NCBI GenBank assembly: GCA_903929475.1
Contig: CAIYUV010000074.1
Coordinates: 1-64,000 of the forward strand
Source of the DNA: an uncultured Spartobacteria bacterium
Lineage (GTDB): Bacteria; Verrucomicrobiota; Verrucomicrobiia; Chthoniobacterales; Chthoniobacteraceae
Direction: 5' to 3'
Length of the DNA: 64,000 nucleotides
Part shown: positions 8,645 through 18,226 of the stretch, piece after piece
How positions within the stretch are numbered: position 1 is the stretch's first letter
Layout: every line of letters begins with the position of its first letter
The notes under the pieces: model-generated
Database searches by the model: none
What the model was told of the DNA's origin: nothing
The model's input: the letters and a program-made list of their open reading frames with translations, nothing else
Made by a program: the position numbers and the translations under genes

Positions 8645-11392
8645 ATGCTCACCAGCACACAGATCCGCCAGTCGTTCTTCGATTTCTTCCGCGAGAAAAA
8701 GCACACCATCGTGCCCAGCTCGTCGCTCATGCCCGATTCGCCGAACCTCCTCTTCACGAATGCCGGCATGAACCAGTTCGTCCCCATCTTCCTCGGCGAG
8801 CGCGCTGCGGATGTGAGCAAGTGGGCGGGCGCAGTCCCCTCCAGCGACACGCGCGCAGCGGACACGCAGAAGTGCATCCGCGCAGGCGGCAAGCACAACG
8901 ACCTCGATGACGTCGGCCTCGACACCTACCACCACACGTTCTTCGAGATGCTCGGGAACTGGTCCTTCGGCGACTACTTCAAAAAGGAAGCCATCGAGTG
9001 GGCGTGGGAGTTGATCGTCGAGCGGTGGAAATTTCCCGCGCAGCGCCTTTACGCGACGATCTACAACCCCGACAAATCCATCGGCGACCCCGCCGAGCGC
9101 GACGAGGAAGCGTGGAATTTCTGGGCGGAAAAATTCCGCAGCAAAGGGCTCGACCCCGCCATCCACATCGTCAACGGCAACAAAAAGGACAATTTCTGGA
9201 TGATGGGCGAAACCGGCCCGTGCGGCCCGTGCTCCGAGTTGCACGTGGACCTCACACCCGCTGGCGACACGAAAGGCGCGCTCGTGAACAAAGGCACCGC
9301 CGAGTGCATCGAAATCTGGAACCTCGTCTTCATCCAGTTCAACGCCAACCCCGACGGCACCTTCACGCCGCTCCCCGCGCAGCACGTGGACACCGGCATG
9401 GGCTTCGAGCGCGTGACCTCGATCATCCAGGGCACAAAAAACTTCACCGACTTCGCCAACGCGAAAATCTCCAACTACGAGACGGACATCTTCCGCCCCA
9501 TCTTCGACGAAATCGAAAAACTGAGCGGCAAAACCTACGGCTGCACGCTCCCGCAATCCGGCAGCACCGGCGACACCGCGCAGGAAAAAGAGGACGTCGC
9601 ATTCCGCGTCATCGCCGACCACATCCGCACGCTCAGCTTCGCCATCGCCGACGGCATCCAGCCCGGCAACAACGACCGCAACTACGTCCTCCGCCGCATC
9701 CTCCGCCGCGCCGTGAAATACGGCCGCACGCTCGGATTCAAAGAACCGTTTTTCTACAAACTCGTGGACGTCCTAGCCCGCACCATGGGCGATGTCTTCC
9801 CGAACATCCGCGAAAAACAAAAGCACGTAGCGGAAACACTGAAGCGCGAGGAGGAGGCGTTTAACCGGACGCTGGATCGAGGGATCGCGATCTTTGATGA
9901 GGCCGTTACAGAGTTGACCGCGATGCGAGGGGGCTTGTTTACGGCGAAAGACTCGCAGCGCAACACGAGTTTAATTGAAATTGAGCTTAAAGGCGCCTTC
10001 GCCTTCAAACTCTACGACACCTACGGCTTTCCGCTCGATCTCACCGAGTTGATGGCCCGCGAGCGAGGCCTCACCGTGGACACCGCTGGCTTTGAAGTCG
10101 AAATGGAGGAGCAGCGCGCCCGCGCTCGCGCCGCGCAGAAGAAACAAATCATCGAGCTTTCCCAAATCGAGACGACGGTGCCGACGAACTTCCTCGGCTA
10201 TGACGCGCTCTCGACCGAGGCAAAGGTGCTCGAAGTCGTCGCGCTCAAGGACAAGACCGCCGTGGTGCTCGATTCGACCACCGCCTACGCCGAGATGGGC
10301 GGGCAGGTGGGCGATTCCGGCGAGATCGTGCATGGCGCGGATACGTGGCGCATTTCCAATACGCAGAAGAGCGGCAACACGTGGCTGCATTTCCTCGAGG
10401 GCGTGGATGCTCCCGCCGTGGGCACGCATGTGACGCTGGCCGTCGAAGCCCGCCGCCGCGCCGCTATCCAGCGGCATCACACCGTTACGCATTTGCTGCA
10501 CTGGGCGCTGCACGAAGTCGTGAACAAAGACGCCACGCAAAAAGGCTCCAGCGTCGCGCCGGACAAGCTGACGTTTGATTTCAACAGCGCCGCACTTTCG
10601 CCCGAGCAAGTCCGCGATATCGAGCGCCTCGTGAATGAGCGCATCCTCGAAAACGCGCCCGTCGTCTGGAACGAAGTGCCCTACGCCGACGTGCGCGGGC
10701 GCGCCGACATCATGCAGTTCTTCGGCGACAAATACGGAGAGACCGTCCGCGTCGTGGACATCGGCGGATACAGCAAGGAACTCTGCGCTGGCACGCACAC
10801 CCGCGCCACCGGCGAGATCGGCCTTTTCCGAATCGCCAGCGAAGCCGCCATCGCCGCCGGAGTCCGTCGCATCGAAGCCGTCGCCGGCCTCAGCGCCTAC
10901 GATTCCGCGCTGAACGAAGCCGCGCGACTGCACGCGTTCGCCGCGAAAATCGGCGCGCCGCTTTCCGATCTGGAAAAGAAACTCGACGCCGTCCTCGCGC
11001 AGCAAAAGGAACTCGAAAAGACGCTCAAATCCGCCCAGCAGCGCGAAGCCGCCGGGCGCGCCAAATCGCTCCTCGCGAGCGCGGAGAACAACGCCATCGT
11101 CGCCAACCTCGGCGACCTCGACGGCGACAGCGTCATGCACATCGCCGAAGCGCTGAAAGGCAGCTTCCACGGCATCGTCGTCCTCGGCGCAGCCAGCGGC
11201 GGCGCAGTCACGCTCATCGCGATCGTGGGCAAAGAGTTTCAATCCAAAGTGCAGGCCGGAAAAATCATCCAGACCATCGCCCCGATCGTCGGAGGCAAAG
11301 GCGGAGGCAAACCCGACTTCGCCCGAGGCGGCGGCAAAGACGCCAGCAAACTCGCCGAAGCGCTCGCGAATGCGCGTGCGTTGATCGTCTAG
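8645..11392 (+). CDS. alaS: Alanine--tRNA ligase
   Basis: 915 residues, within the usual 850-950 range. It charges tRNA-Ala in the cytoplasm. The N-terminal class II synthetase core begins LTSTQIRQSFFDFF and contains NLLFTNAGMNQF and TGPCGPCSE. The editing domain carries the zinc-binding HTVTH (612-616) and CAGTH (714-718) motifs. The C-terminal dimerisation (C-Ala) part contains a coiled-coil-like stretch and the glycine-rich GGKGGGKPDFARGGG. Around residues 400-450 (bases 9840-9995) there is an extra segment between FDEAV and FKLYDTYGF whose codons are clearly AT-richer than the flanks. The next gene follows 5 bases downstream. Confidence 0.97.
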   Translation: MLTSTQIRQSFFDFFREKKHTIVPSSSLMPDSPNLLFTNAGMNQFVPIFLGERAADVSKWAGAVPSSDTRAADTQKCIRAGGKHNDLDDVGLDTYHHTFFEMLGNWSFGDYFKKEAIEWAWELIVERWKFPAQRLYATIYNPDKSIGDPAERDEEAWNFWAEKFRSKGLDPAIHIVNGNKKDNFWMMGETGPCGPCSELHVDLTPAGDTKGALVNKGTAECIEIWNLVFIQFNANPDGTFTPLPAQHVDTGMGFERVTSIIQGTKNFTDFANAKISNYETDIFRPIFDEIEKLSGKTYGCTLPQSGSTGDTAQEKEDVAFRVIADHIRTLSFAIADGIQPGNNDRNYVLRRILRRAVKYGRTLGFKEPFFYKLVDVLARTMGDVFPNIREKQKHVAETLKREEEAFNRTLDRGIAIFDEAVTELTAMRGGLFTAKDSQRNTSLIEIELKGAFAFKLYDTYGFPLDLTELMARERGLTVDTAGFEVEMEEQRARARAAQKKQIIELSQIETTVPTNFLGYDALSTEAKVLEVVALKDKTAVVLDSTTAYAEMGGQVGDSGEIVHGADTWRISNTQKSGNTWLHFLEGVDAPAVGTHVTLAVEARRRAAIQRHHTVTHLLHWALHEVVNKDATQKGSSVAPDKLTFDFNSAALSPEQVRDIERLVNERILENAPVVWNEVPYADVRGRADIMQFFGDKYGETVRVVDIGGYSKELCAGTHTRATGEIGLFRIASEAAIAAGVRRIEAVAGLSAYDSALNEAARLHAFAAKIGAPLSDLEKKLDAVLAQQKELEKTLKSAQQREAAGRAKSLLASAENNAIVANLGDLDGDSVMHIAEALKGSFHGIVVLGAASGGAVTLIAIVGKEFQSKVQAGKIIQTIAPIVGGKGGGKPDFARGGGKDASKLAEALANARALIV

Positions 11393-11397
11393 TCCCA

Positions 11398-13110
11398 ATG
11401 CCTGAAATTAAATGCGAGCGATCTCCCCGGCCCAATGCATGGGAGTATGCTCTGGCGGGGCTGGCGCTGGTCGTTTGCTTCGGGCTGCGCATCGCCTACA
11501 TCTATCACTATCGTTTTGACTCGGATGAGCCCCAGCATTTGCACGTGGTCTGGGAGTGGTTGCAGGGCGGCATCGCCTACCGCAATTTTTTCGACAACCA
11601 TGTTCCGCTTTTTCACCTGCTCTCTGCGCCCATCCTCAAGCTTACTGGCGAGCGCGCGGATGCCTTGCTGTGGATGAGGCTGTGGCAATTGCCGGTTTTC
11701 GCGAGCAGTCTGTTTTTGACCCATCGGATTTCATCGCTGCTTTTTTCAAAAAGGGTCGCGCTATGGTCGGCGGTCTTCCTCGGTCTGTATCCGTATTATT
11801 TTTTCCCCACGATCGAGTTTCGCCCGGACAATCTGTGGGGCTTGACATGGCTGGCTGCGCTGTGGGTCGCGCTCAGCGGGGGGCTGGGACTTAAGCGGTC
11901 ATTTGCGGTTGGTTTGATCCTCGGCCTGGATTTCAGCTTTTCGATGAAGACGAGCCTGCTGCTTGCATCGGGAATGCTGGCTGTAATTGGGAGTTTCGTT
12001 GCCCTGCCAAAATTGCGCGCCACTTCGCCACGCGTGATTGTTGCCACGGTCGCAACCGGGTTGGCGGGCCTGCTGGTGGTTCCGGCTGCGCTGCTGCTAT
12101 ATTTTTCATCCCAGGGAGCGCTGCAATCGCTGTATCAATGTGTCATTAAACACAACTTGGTGGCTGCTTCCACAACAGGGCACGCACGATGGATCCAAAT
12201 TCTGTCGGTGATTCCCGTGTTTGGCGGACTGTGGTGGTGTGCGCGTCGCATTGCGAAAGCGAGCCACGACGAAACGGTCGCAACGAGGCGCGTGCTGGTC
12301 TTTCTCATCGCGGGCACTTTTCTGACCTTGCTGCATGGTTTTTGGGGAATCATCACGCGGCAGGATTTTATTCCGAACGATCCATTGCTCGTGCTGCTCG
12401 TAACGCCGCTGATTTTCGAAGGAGCACGGCGATTGTCGGGAAAATTTTCACGGGCCGATGTGGCGGTGCCCTCGCTGGTTTTCATCCCTGTTCTTTTGGT
12501 GGTTGGCGTTGTCTGGATTCTACTCGGAAGGTCTTTGCGCCTGAAAGAGACACAGGGCCAGATAAGGTATGTGTCCGAGGTGCTGAGTCTGACAGGGCCG
12601 CACGACTATGTGATGGACTTCAAGGGAGAGGCGATTTTCAGACACCGGCCTTACTACTACGTGCTCGAGCCGATGACGCGGATGCACATCAAGTCGGGGA
12701 CAATCGTGGACGACATTCCCCAGCGTATGATTGATACGAAAACTTGCGTGGCGCTGGCTGTCACTCACCGGCATTCGGCCCGGACGGAGAATTTCATTCG
12801 CTCCAACTATCTTCAAGTTTCACAAGTGAGGGTGGCCGGTCGTTTTGTAGAACCGTCTGCGGATGGGGCTTTCGTTTTCGATATCAAAGTGTCGGTTGCC
12901 TACGTGTTGATGGATCGAAACGGCTTGGTCAGCGGCAAACTGGACGGGACGCAGACGACAGGAACCTGCACGCTTAGCGCGGGAAGCCATCGGTTCGAGC
13001 CTGCGAGGAAGATTGGCGGAAAACTCGCGGTGTTTTTGGAGCCCGCATGGAAGAAAGGTTTCTCGCCATTCTATCCGGTTCCATTTGAGAAATTCGAAAG
13101 TGAATTTTAG
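11398..13110 (+). CDS. Polytopic GT-C glycosyltransferase-like membrane protein
   Basis: 570 residues with roughly ten hydrophobic segments. The first periplasmic loop has SDEPQHLHVVWEW, followed by YRNFFDNHVPLFHLL. This acidic Asp-Glu pair after the first membrane helix is typical of the GT-C superfamily (PMT/ArnT/RgtA-like), which transfers sugars from polyprenyl-phosphate donors to lipids, glycans or proteins at the outer face of the inner membrane. A soluble C-terminal domain covers about residues 380-570. Donor and acceptor are unknown. The gene is 5 bases behind alaS, but its third-position GC is visibly lower than alaS, which could mean a later acquisition. Confidence 0.7.
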   Translation: MPEIKCERSPRPNAWEYALAGLALVVCFGLRIAYIYHYRFDSDEPQHLHVVWEWLQGGIAYRNFFDNHVPLFHLLSAPILKLTGERADALLWMRLWQLPVFASSLFLTHRISSLLFSKRVALWSAVFLGLYPYYFFPTIEFRPDNLWGLTWLAALWVALSGGLGLKRSFAVGLILGLDFSFSMKTSLLLASGMLAVIGSFVALPKLRATSPRVIVATVATGLAGLLVVPAALLLYFSSQGALQSLYQCVIKHNLVAASTTGHARWIQILSVIPVFGGLWWCARRIAKASHDETVATRRVLVFLIAGTFLTLLHGFWGIITRQDFIPNDPLLVLLVTPLIFEGARRLSGKFSRADVAVPSLVFIPVLLVVGVVWILLGRSLRLKETQGQIRYVSEVLSLTGPHDYVMDFKGEAIFRHRPYYYVLEPMTRMHIKSGTIVDDIPQRMIDTKTCVALAVTHRHSARTENFIRSNYLQVSQVRVAGRFVEPSADGAFVFDIKVSVAYVLMDRNGLVSGKLDGTQTTGTCTLSAGSHRFEPARKIGGKLAVFLEPAWKKGFSPFYPVPFEKFESEF

Positions 13111-13236
13111 GGCGCGAAATGAGGAGCGATATGAAGCGCTGGTCAATGCAGAGTGGCCCGTGCGTTTGTGGTCAACGATATGAGTCGCGAAATTATGATC
13201 GGTGTTTTTTAATCGTGTGTAGCTCGCTGTAGTGCC

Positions 13237-13926
13237 GTGACGATTACCCATACATTGCCATCTACAAAATCAATCAAGCGACTCAGACGCTGGCTGATTG
13301 GTTTGCTTTGTTTTGGAATATGTTCGGCAATTTTTGTCTTTGCGACAAATCGCGTGGTGCTCAGTGCTGGCGATGGGCGGATTTATTTTCAGGCGGAACA
13401 AGTGCCTGCGCGTGAAGTGGCGATTGTGCTCGGCTCTGCACCGCAGATTGGCGGGAAGTGGAAGAATCCATTTTTCGAATCGCGTCTGGACGCGGCTGCT
13501 GAACTCTGGCGTGCGAAGAAGGTGCGGTATTTCATTTTGAGCGGAGACAATGGGCGTAATGACTATGATGAACCCAGCGCGATGCGCGATGGTCTTGCCG
13601 CCCGTGGTGTGCCGGCAGACCACGTGACGCTCGACTATGCGGGATTTCGCACACTCGATACGATGGCGCGGGCGAAAGCGGTCTTCGGCCAGCATGCCGT
13701 CATCGTGATCACGGATGATTTTCACCTTCCTCGTTCGCTTTTCCTCGCACAGGCCCACGGGTTAGATGCGGTGGGTTTTTACGGTGCGCACGTCGCCTTC
13801 GGAACTTCGGCAAGAACCCGCATCCGCGAAATTGGTTCACGGACAAAGGCGTGGCTCGACGTTTATGTGCTGCACACCAAACCCAAGTTTTTGGGGCCGC
13901 CTGTCGCTGTGCCGACTGTGAAGTAA
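13237..13926 (+). CDS. SanA/YdcF-like DUF218 membrane protein
   Basis: 229 residues. One N-terminal membrane segment (WLIGLLCFGICSAIFVF) is followed by a DUF218 domain: VAIVLGSAP, then ESRLDAAAELWRAKKV, YFILSGDN, and VITDDFHLPRSLFLA. This order matches SanA of E. coli (vancomycin-resistance/envelope barrier protein) more than YdcF. The family is thought to act on cell-envelope carrier lipids or the permeability barrier, but the reaction is not established. Start taken at the first ATG before the membrane segment. The stop overlaps the next start in a TAATG arrangement, indicating translational coupling with the globin gene. Confidence 0.8.
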   Translation: MTITHTLPSTKSIKRLRRWLIGLLCFGICSAIFVFATNRVVLSAGDGRIYFQAEQVPAREVAIVLGSAPQIGGKWKNPFFESRLDAAAELWRAKKVRYFILSGDNGRNDYDEPSAMRDGLAARGVPADHVTLDYAGFRTLDTMARAKAVFGQHAVIVITDDFHLPRSLFLAQAHGLDAVGFYGAHVAFGTSARTRIREIGSRTKAWLDVYVLHTKPKFLGPPVAVPTVK

Positions 13927-14381
13927 TGCGCGACTACATCGTTCAGCCGAATCCACCGGTGGACGCGCCGCCTTTTGCCCCGCTGTATGAACGGCTCGGC
14001 GGGGAGGCGGGGTTGCAGCGGCTGGTGAAATGGTTTTATGCGCGGCTGCGCTATGAGCCAGAGGTGGAGGCGATTTTTCGCGAGCATGTGCGCGACTGGC
14101 CTGCGCATTTGCAGACGATTGTGGATTTTTGGGCGCAGGTGACGGGCGGGCCGCAGCGTTACGCGGGCGGGTTAGGGCGTCATATTTTTCTGCAACTGAG
14201 CCCGGTGCATTACGAGGTGTGGCTGGCGGTGTGGGGGAGGAATTGCAACGAGGTGCTAGCGCCGCGCGAGGCGTCGGAAATGATGGCGCTCGCGCAGGAT
14301 TTCGGTAACAGGCTGCAGCAAATGAGCGCACAACACCGCAATGCCCAGCAACAGATGCATCCAGATGTAACATCGAAATGA
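13926..14381 (+). CDS. Truncated (2/2) haemoglobin
   Basis: 151 residues from an ATG that overlaps the preceding stop (TAATG). Globin features: LYERLGGEAGLQRLVKWFYARL at the start (helix A/B region, shown here as two joined words), FREHVRDWPAHLQTI, FWAQVTGGPQRY, a His in the GRHIF segment as the likely proximal haem ligand, and YEVWLAVW near the end. Truncated haemoglobins bind oxygen or nitric oxide and assist respiration or NO detoxification. The subgroup is unclear: the WAQVTGGPQRY word resembles group II while the His-region and YEVWLAVW resemble group III. The tail after about residue 130 is Gln-rich and not part of the fold. Why it is coupled to a SanA-like gene is unknown. Confidence 0.8.
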   Translation: MRDYIVQPNPPVDAPPFAPLYERLGGEAGLQRLVKWFYARLRYEPEVEAIFREHVRDWPAHLQTIVDFWAQVTGGPQRYAGGLGRHIFLQLSPVHYEVWLAVWGRNCNEVLAPREASEMMALAQDFGNRLQQMSAQHRNAQQQMHPDVTSK

Positions 14382-14427
14382 TGATCCGCACTGGCAGCCG
14401 CGCAATTTTCCAGATACCAGCCCAACC

Positions 14428-15462
14428 ATGACACGAGTTTCAGACGTTCACGTTATTGCAAATACCGCGCTTCCTTCGCCGAGGGCGTTGAGTGTGGAAA
14501 TCCCGCGCAGTGAGGCGCACGCGGCGTTTGTCGCTGGGGCGCGCGCGGATATTTCGCGGGTGATTACGGGCGAGGATTCTCGCTTCGTGCTCATCGTCGG
14601 GCCGTGCTCGATTCACGATTTGAAATGCGGACGCGAATACGCGGAACGGCTCGCGAAGCTGGCCGAGGAAGTGCGCGACCGCGTGCTGGTGGTGATGCGC
14701 GTGTATTTTGAAAAGCCGAGGACGACGGTCGGCTGGAAGGGTCTCATCATGGACCCGCATCTCGACGGCACGAACGACATTCCAGCGGGGCTGCGCATCG
14801 CGCGAGGTTTCCTGCGCGACGTGCTCGATCTCGGGCTGCCGACGGCGACCGAGATGCTCGATCCCATCACGCCGCAATACATCGCCGATCTTACGTGCTG
14901 GAGCGCCATCGGCGCGCGCACGACGGAGTCGCAAACGCACCGGCAGATGGCTAGCGGGCTCTCGATGCCCGTCGGTTTCAAAAACACGACGAGCGGCGCG
15001 GTGATTCCGGCGATCAATGCGATCAAGGCGGCGATGCAGCCGCAGACTTTCCTCGGCATTGACGATCAGGGCCGCGCGAGCGTGGTGGCGACGGAGGGAA
15101 ATCCCGACTGCCACGTCATCCTGCGCGGTGGCGACGATGCGGCGAATTACGATGCGGAGTCGGTGGCGAAGACGCTCGCTGCCTTGGAAAAACACGGACT
15201 GCCAAAGACGGTGATGATTGACGCGAGCCACGCGAATTGCGGCAAGGATTGCCGGAAAATGCCCGCAACTTTCCGCAGCATCATCGCGCAACGTGCAGCG
15301 GGATCGCGCGGGATTGTCGGCGCGATGCTGGAGAGCAATCTTGTCGCCGGCGCACAGAGTCTCGGCGAATCGAAAGACGCGCTGGTCTATGGCCAGTCCA
15401 TCACCGACCAGTGCATTGACTGGGCGACGACGGAGGAATTGGTGCGGGAGCTTGCGCGCTGA
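14428..15462 (+). CDS. aroF: 3-deoxy-7-phosphoheptulonate (DAHP) synthase, class I
   Basis: 344 residues, the usual length for AroF/G/H. It condenses phosphoenolpyruvate with erythrose 4-phosphate, the first step of the shikimate pathway. Diagnostic words: VGPCSIHD, MRVYFEKPRTTVGWKGL, DPHLDGTNDI, LPTATEMLDPITPQY, GARTTESQTHRQMASGLSMP, VGFKNTTSG, and the metal-site DASHANCGKD. These are the classic type I-alpha motifs. The C-terminal segment includes LVYGQSITDQCIDW. The stop overlaps the start of the exonuclease gene (TGATGA), so the two are probably co-translated. Which aromatic amino acid inhibits the enzyme is not inferable here, so the symbol is generic. Confidence 0.93.
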   Translation: MTRVSDVHVIANTALPSPRALSVEIPRSEAHAAFVAGARADISRVITGEDSRFVLIVGPCSIHDLKCGREYAERLAKLAEEVRDRVLVVMRVYFEKPRTTVGWKGLIMDPHLDGTNDIPAGLRIARGFLRDVLDLGLPTATEMLDPITPQYIADLTCWSAIGARTTESQTHRQMASGLSMPVGFKNTTSGAVIPAINAIKAAMQPQTFLGIDDQGRASVVATEGNPDCHVILRGGDDAANYDAESVAKTLAALEKHGLPKTVMIDASHANCGKDCRKMPATFRSIIAQRAAGSRGIVGAMLESNLVAGAQSLGESKDALVYGQSITDQCIDWATTEELVRELAR

Positions 15463-16220
15463 TGAAGCTGATTTCGTGGAATGTGAACGGCGTCCGCGCG
15501 TCGCTGAAAAAAGGTTTTCTCGATTTCCTCGCCGCGCAAAACGCGGACATCGTGTGCGTGCAGGAAACGAAGGCGCATCCCGATGATGTGGACGCGAAGT
15601 GGCCGGGCTACACGGCTCATTGGAACTGGGCGGAAAAGAAAGGCTACAGCGGCGTGCTCACGCTCTCAAGAAAAGCACCACTCGCTGTGACGCGCGGCAT
15701 CGGCACAGTGGAGCACGACCGTGAAGGGCGCGTGCTCACGTCGGAGTTTGCGGAGTTTTTCCTCGTGAATGTGTATGTGCCAAACTCGCAGCGTGAGTTG
15801 ACGCGGCTGGACTACCGGCAGCAGTGGGATCGTGATTTTCTCGCCTATCTGCGAGCTCTGGAAAAACGGAAGCCGGTGATTTTTTGCGGCGACTTGAATG
15901 TGGCGCACACGGAGATCGATCTCGCGCGACCGAAGGACAACGTGCGCAACCACGGCTTCACGATTGAGGAGCGCACGGGGTTCGATGCGTTGGTGGCGGC
16001 AGGGTTTGTGGATACGTTCCGGGAGTTTGAAAAAGCGGGCGGGCATTACACGTGGTGGAGCCAGATGAACAATGCGCGCTCGCGGAACATCGGCTGGCGC
16101 ATTGATTATTTCCTGTGCTCGGAGTCGCTGCGCAAAAAGCTGAAGTCGGCGACGATTTACAAGGATGTGACCGGCTCGGATCATTGTCCCGTCGGGCTGG
16201 AGTTGATTCTGCGGAAGTGA
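15462..16220 (+). CDS. xth: Exodeoxyribonuclease III / AP endonuclease
   Basis: 252 residues, typical length. The enzyme cuts at abasic sites and removes 3'-blocking groups in base-excision repair. Catalytic words of the exonuclease-endonuclease-phosphatase fold are in order: MKLISWNVNGVRA (Asn metal ligand), VQETK (Glu), YSGVLTLS, GDLNVAHTEIDL (Asp, Asn), and GSDHCPVGLEL (Asp-His pair). WRIDYFLCS precedes the last motif as in XthA/ExoA. The gene overlaps the DAHP synthase stop. No Shine-Dalgarno sequence is needed if translation is coupled. Confidence 0.94.
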   Translation: MKLISWNVNGVRASLKKGFLDFLAAQNADIVCVQETKAHPDDVDAKWPGYTAHWNWAEKKGYSGVLTLSRKAPLAVTRGIGTVEHDREGRVLTSEFAEFFLVNVYVPNSQRELTRLDYRQQWDRDFLAYLRALEKRKPVIFCGDLNVAHTEIDLARPKDNVRNHGFTIEERTGFDALVAAGFVDTFREFEKAGGHYTWWSQMNNARSRNIGWRIDYFLCSESLRKKLKSATIYKDVTGSDHCPVGLELILRK

Positions 16221-16240
16221 TCTGAAATTCCGCGCTCGTC

Positions 16241-17197
16241 ATGCGACGCGCTTCGCTGGAAAGTGCCGCCATGCCTGTTTCCGTGGAGCCCATCGAGAAG
16301 GGCGGCTCTGGCCGCAAGTTCTGGCGCGTCAATGTTGCCGGACGTTCGCTTATTCTCGTGAGCTACAGCGAGGAGCGTCCGGAGAATCGTCATTACGTGG
16401 AGATTGGACAATTTCTCGCCGCCGTCGGCGTCCGTGTGCCGCGTGTTTATTTTCACGATGAAAAAGAGGGGATGATTTTGATGGAGGATGCTGGTGGAAA
16501 TGATCTGTGGTCGCACCGTGGAGATTCGTGGCTGGAGCGGCGTGCGCTTTATCAGCGGACGCTGGATCAGGCGCTGGTGCTGCACACGAAGGCGCACACG
16601 GCGGAGGGGCGTCCGCATTTGCAGCAGGAATTTGACGCGGCGCTGTATGGCTGGGAGCAGGCGTATTTCATCGAGCATTGTTTGCAGCGGCACTTCGGGC
16701 TTTCGGAAAGTGAAGTCGCGGAGCACGTGGATCGCACGCGGCTCGCGGAGATCGCCGCGCATCTCGCTGCGCAGCCCCGTTGCCTCGTGCATCGTGATTT
16801 TCAAAGCCAGAACGTGATCGTCCGCGATGGCGAGGTGTGTCTGATTGATTTCCAAGGGTTGCGTCCGGGGCTTGCGCAATATGACCTCGCGTCGCTGCTG
16901 CATGATCCTTACGTGGAGTTGACGGCGGCGGAGCGTGGGGAGTTGCTGGCGCATTATCTCAGCGGGTTGCTCGGTGCTGGTCGGCACGAGGAGGCGCACT
17001 GGATGGCGCTGTATGATTTGTGCGCGATGCAACGGCTGATGCAGGCGCTCGGTGCCTACGGAAAACTTGGCCACTCCGATGGACGTGCGGATTTTCTCGC
17101 GCATATCCCTGCTGCGCTGCCGCGACTCATCGAAGTGCTGGAACGGGTGCCGGGTCTGGAAAAATTGAGGGCGCTGCTCGCGCGGCTACGGGCCTAA
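16241..17197 (+). CDS. AmgK-like aminoglycoside-phosphotransferase-fold kinase
   Basis: 318 residues (308 if the second ATG at 16271 is used, which fits the family N-terminus better). The fold shows GSGRKFWRV as the nucleotide loop, LVHRDFQSQNVIV as the catalytic H-x-D-x4-N loop and LIDFQGLRPG as the metal-binding DFQ. This sequence style (COG3178) covers AmgK, the sugar-1-kinase for N-acetylmuramate/N-acetylglucosamine in anomeric recycling of peptidoglycan sugars. The usual partner, the nucleotidyltransferase MurU, is not adjacent, so the substrate is uncertain. It follows xth by 20 bases and ends convergently, overlapping the stop of the HtrA-like gene by 12 bases. Confidence 0.75.
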   Translation: MRRASLESAAMPVSVEPIEKGGSGRKFWRVNVAGRSLILVSYSEERPENRHYVEIGQFLAAVGVRVPRVYFHDEKEGMILMEDAGGNDLWSHRGDSWLERRALYQRTLDQALVLHTKAHTAEGRPHLQQEFDAALYGWEQAYFIEHCLQRHFGLSESEVAEHVDRTRLAEIAAHLAAQPRCLVHRDFQSQNVIVRDGEVCLIDFQGLRPGLAQYDLASLLHDPYVELTAAERGELLAHYLSGLLGAGRHEEAHWMALYDLCAMQRLMQALGAYGKLGHSDGRADFLAHIPAALPRLIEVLERVPGLEKLRALLARLRA

Positions 17198-18226
17198 TTC
17201 GAGGACTCCGTTGGAGCCAAGGAATGGCTGCGCCTGCCGCTCTATCGTGGGCGCTTCGTCGTTGGGTGGATCAATGGGGGTGATGTTCAAGTTGTGGATG
17301 TGGCCTGCGCGGGAGATGCTGACTTTCACAGGCTCACCCGCCGTGAGGTAGAAGGCAGCGTTCAGCACGTCTTCGGGGTTGGTGATTTTCCACGCACCCA
17401 TTTGAAGGAGCACATCGCCGACACGCAGGCCGCCTTTGTGGCCGGGGCCGTCGGTGATGAGGTTGCGAATGCGTGCGGTGCTGTCGTGCTCGGGCGCGTC
17501 GGTGATGCGCACGCCTGCGCCGAGCCAGCCGCGACGGATGTGACCGTGGTTGCGGAAGTCGTGGAGGATTTTGTCAGCAGCCTCGATGGGCAGCGCGAAG
17601 AGTCCGCTGCCGCCTTCGAGTGTGCTGATGAGGACGCCGACGGTTTCGCCTTTGAAATTTACGATGGGCGAACCGCCCTGGCCTTTTTGCACTGGTGCGC
17701 TGGCGCGGATGTGGCGCGTGGCGAAGTAGCGGCCTTGAAAACCGATGTCGAAACCCGCGACAATGCCGAAGCTGGGCGAGAGAGGTAAGTCGAGCGGGTA
17801 GCCGAGCGCGATGACAGGAGCTGCAAGTGCGAGCGCGGAGCTGCTGCCGGATTTTAGAAATTGGAGAGGCTTGTCGGCTTCGATTTTCAGCACAGCGAGT
17901 CCGCAGCGTTCGTCGGCGACGAGTCGGGAAGCGGAAAATTTTTCATCGCCAATGCTAACGACGATGTCCTCGGTCGTGCCGCCGATGGTGTAGCTGGTGA
18001 AGAGCGTGCCGTCGGAATCCACGAGAAAGCCGGTGCCGCTGAGCCGGCCATGTTCATCATCGGCCTCGATGCGGCAGACGGCTCCACGGCTTTGATTAAA
18101 AACGCCGCGAACTTCGCGCGTGATCGCATCGGAGAGCGTTTCTGATTTCGCCTCCTCGGCGAAAGTGCACGGCGCTACGCAGGCGAACGCGGCTGCGAGG
18201 CTAGAAGCGAATCGGCGCAGGCTCAT
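17186..18226 (-). CDS. HtrA/DegP-like S1C pseudoprotease with PDZ domain, exported
   Basis: 346 residues from the ATG at 18226, which directly precedes a signal peptide (RRFASSLAAAFACVAPCTFAEE). The trypsin-like S1C fold is clear: GTGFLVDSDGTLFTS, CGLAVLKIEA, IALGYPL, IRASAPVQKGQGGSPIVN, and a PDZ domain at about 225-330 (RRGWLGAGVRITD, GGLRVGDVLLQMGAWKI). All three catalytic positions are replaced: His by Thr80 (TSYTIG for TNAHVV), Asp by Gly109 (CGLAVLK for TDLAVLK) and Ser by Gly184 (GQGGSP for GNSGGP). It is therefore predicted to be inactive as a protease and to act as a sensor or chaperone in the periplasm. It is last in an ECF sigma / anti-sigma operon, the place MucD or DegQ takes in RpoE operons. 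Confidence 0.85.
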   Translation of the reverse strand: MSLRRFASSLAAAFACVAPCTFAEEAKSETLSDAITREVRGVFNQSRGAVCRIEADDEHGRLSGTGFLVDSDGTLFTSYTIGGTTEDIVVSIGDEKFSASRLVADERCGLAVLKIEADKPLQFLKSGSSSALALAAPVIALGYPLDLPLSPSFGIVAGFDIGFQGRYFATRHIRASAPVQKGQGGSPIVNFKGETVGVLISTLEGGSGLFALPIEAADKILHDFRNHGHIRRGWLGAGVRITDAPEHDSTARIRNLITDGPGHKGGLRVGDVLLQMGAWKITNPEDVLNAAFYLTAGEPVKVSISRAGHIHNLNITPIDPPNDEAPTIERQAQPFLGSNGVLELGP

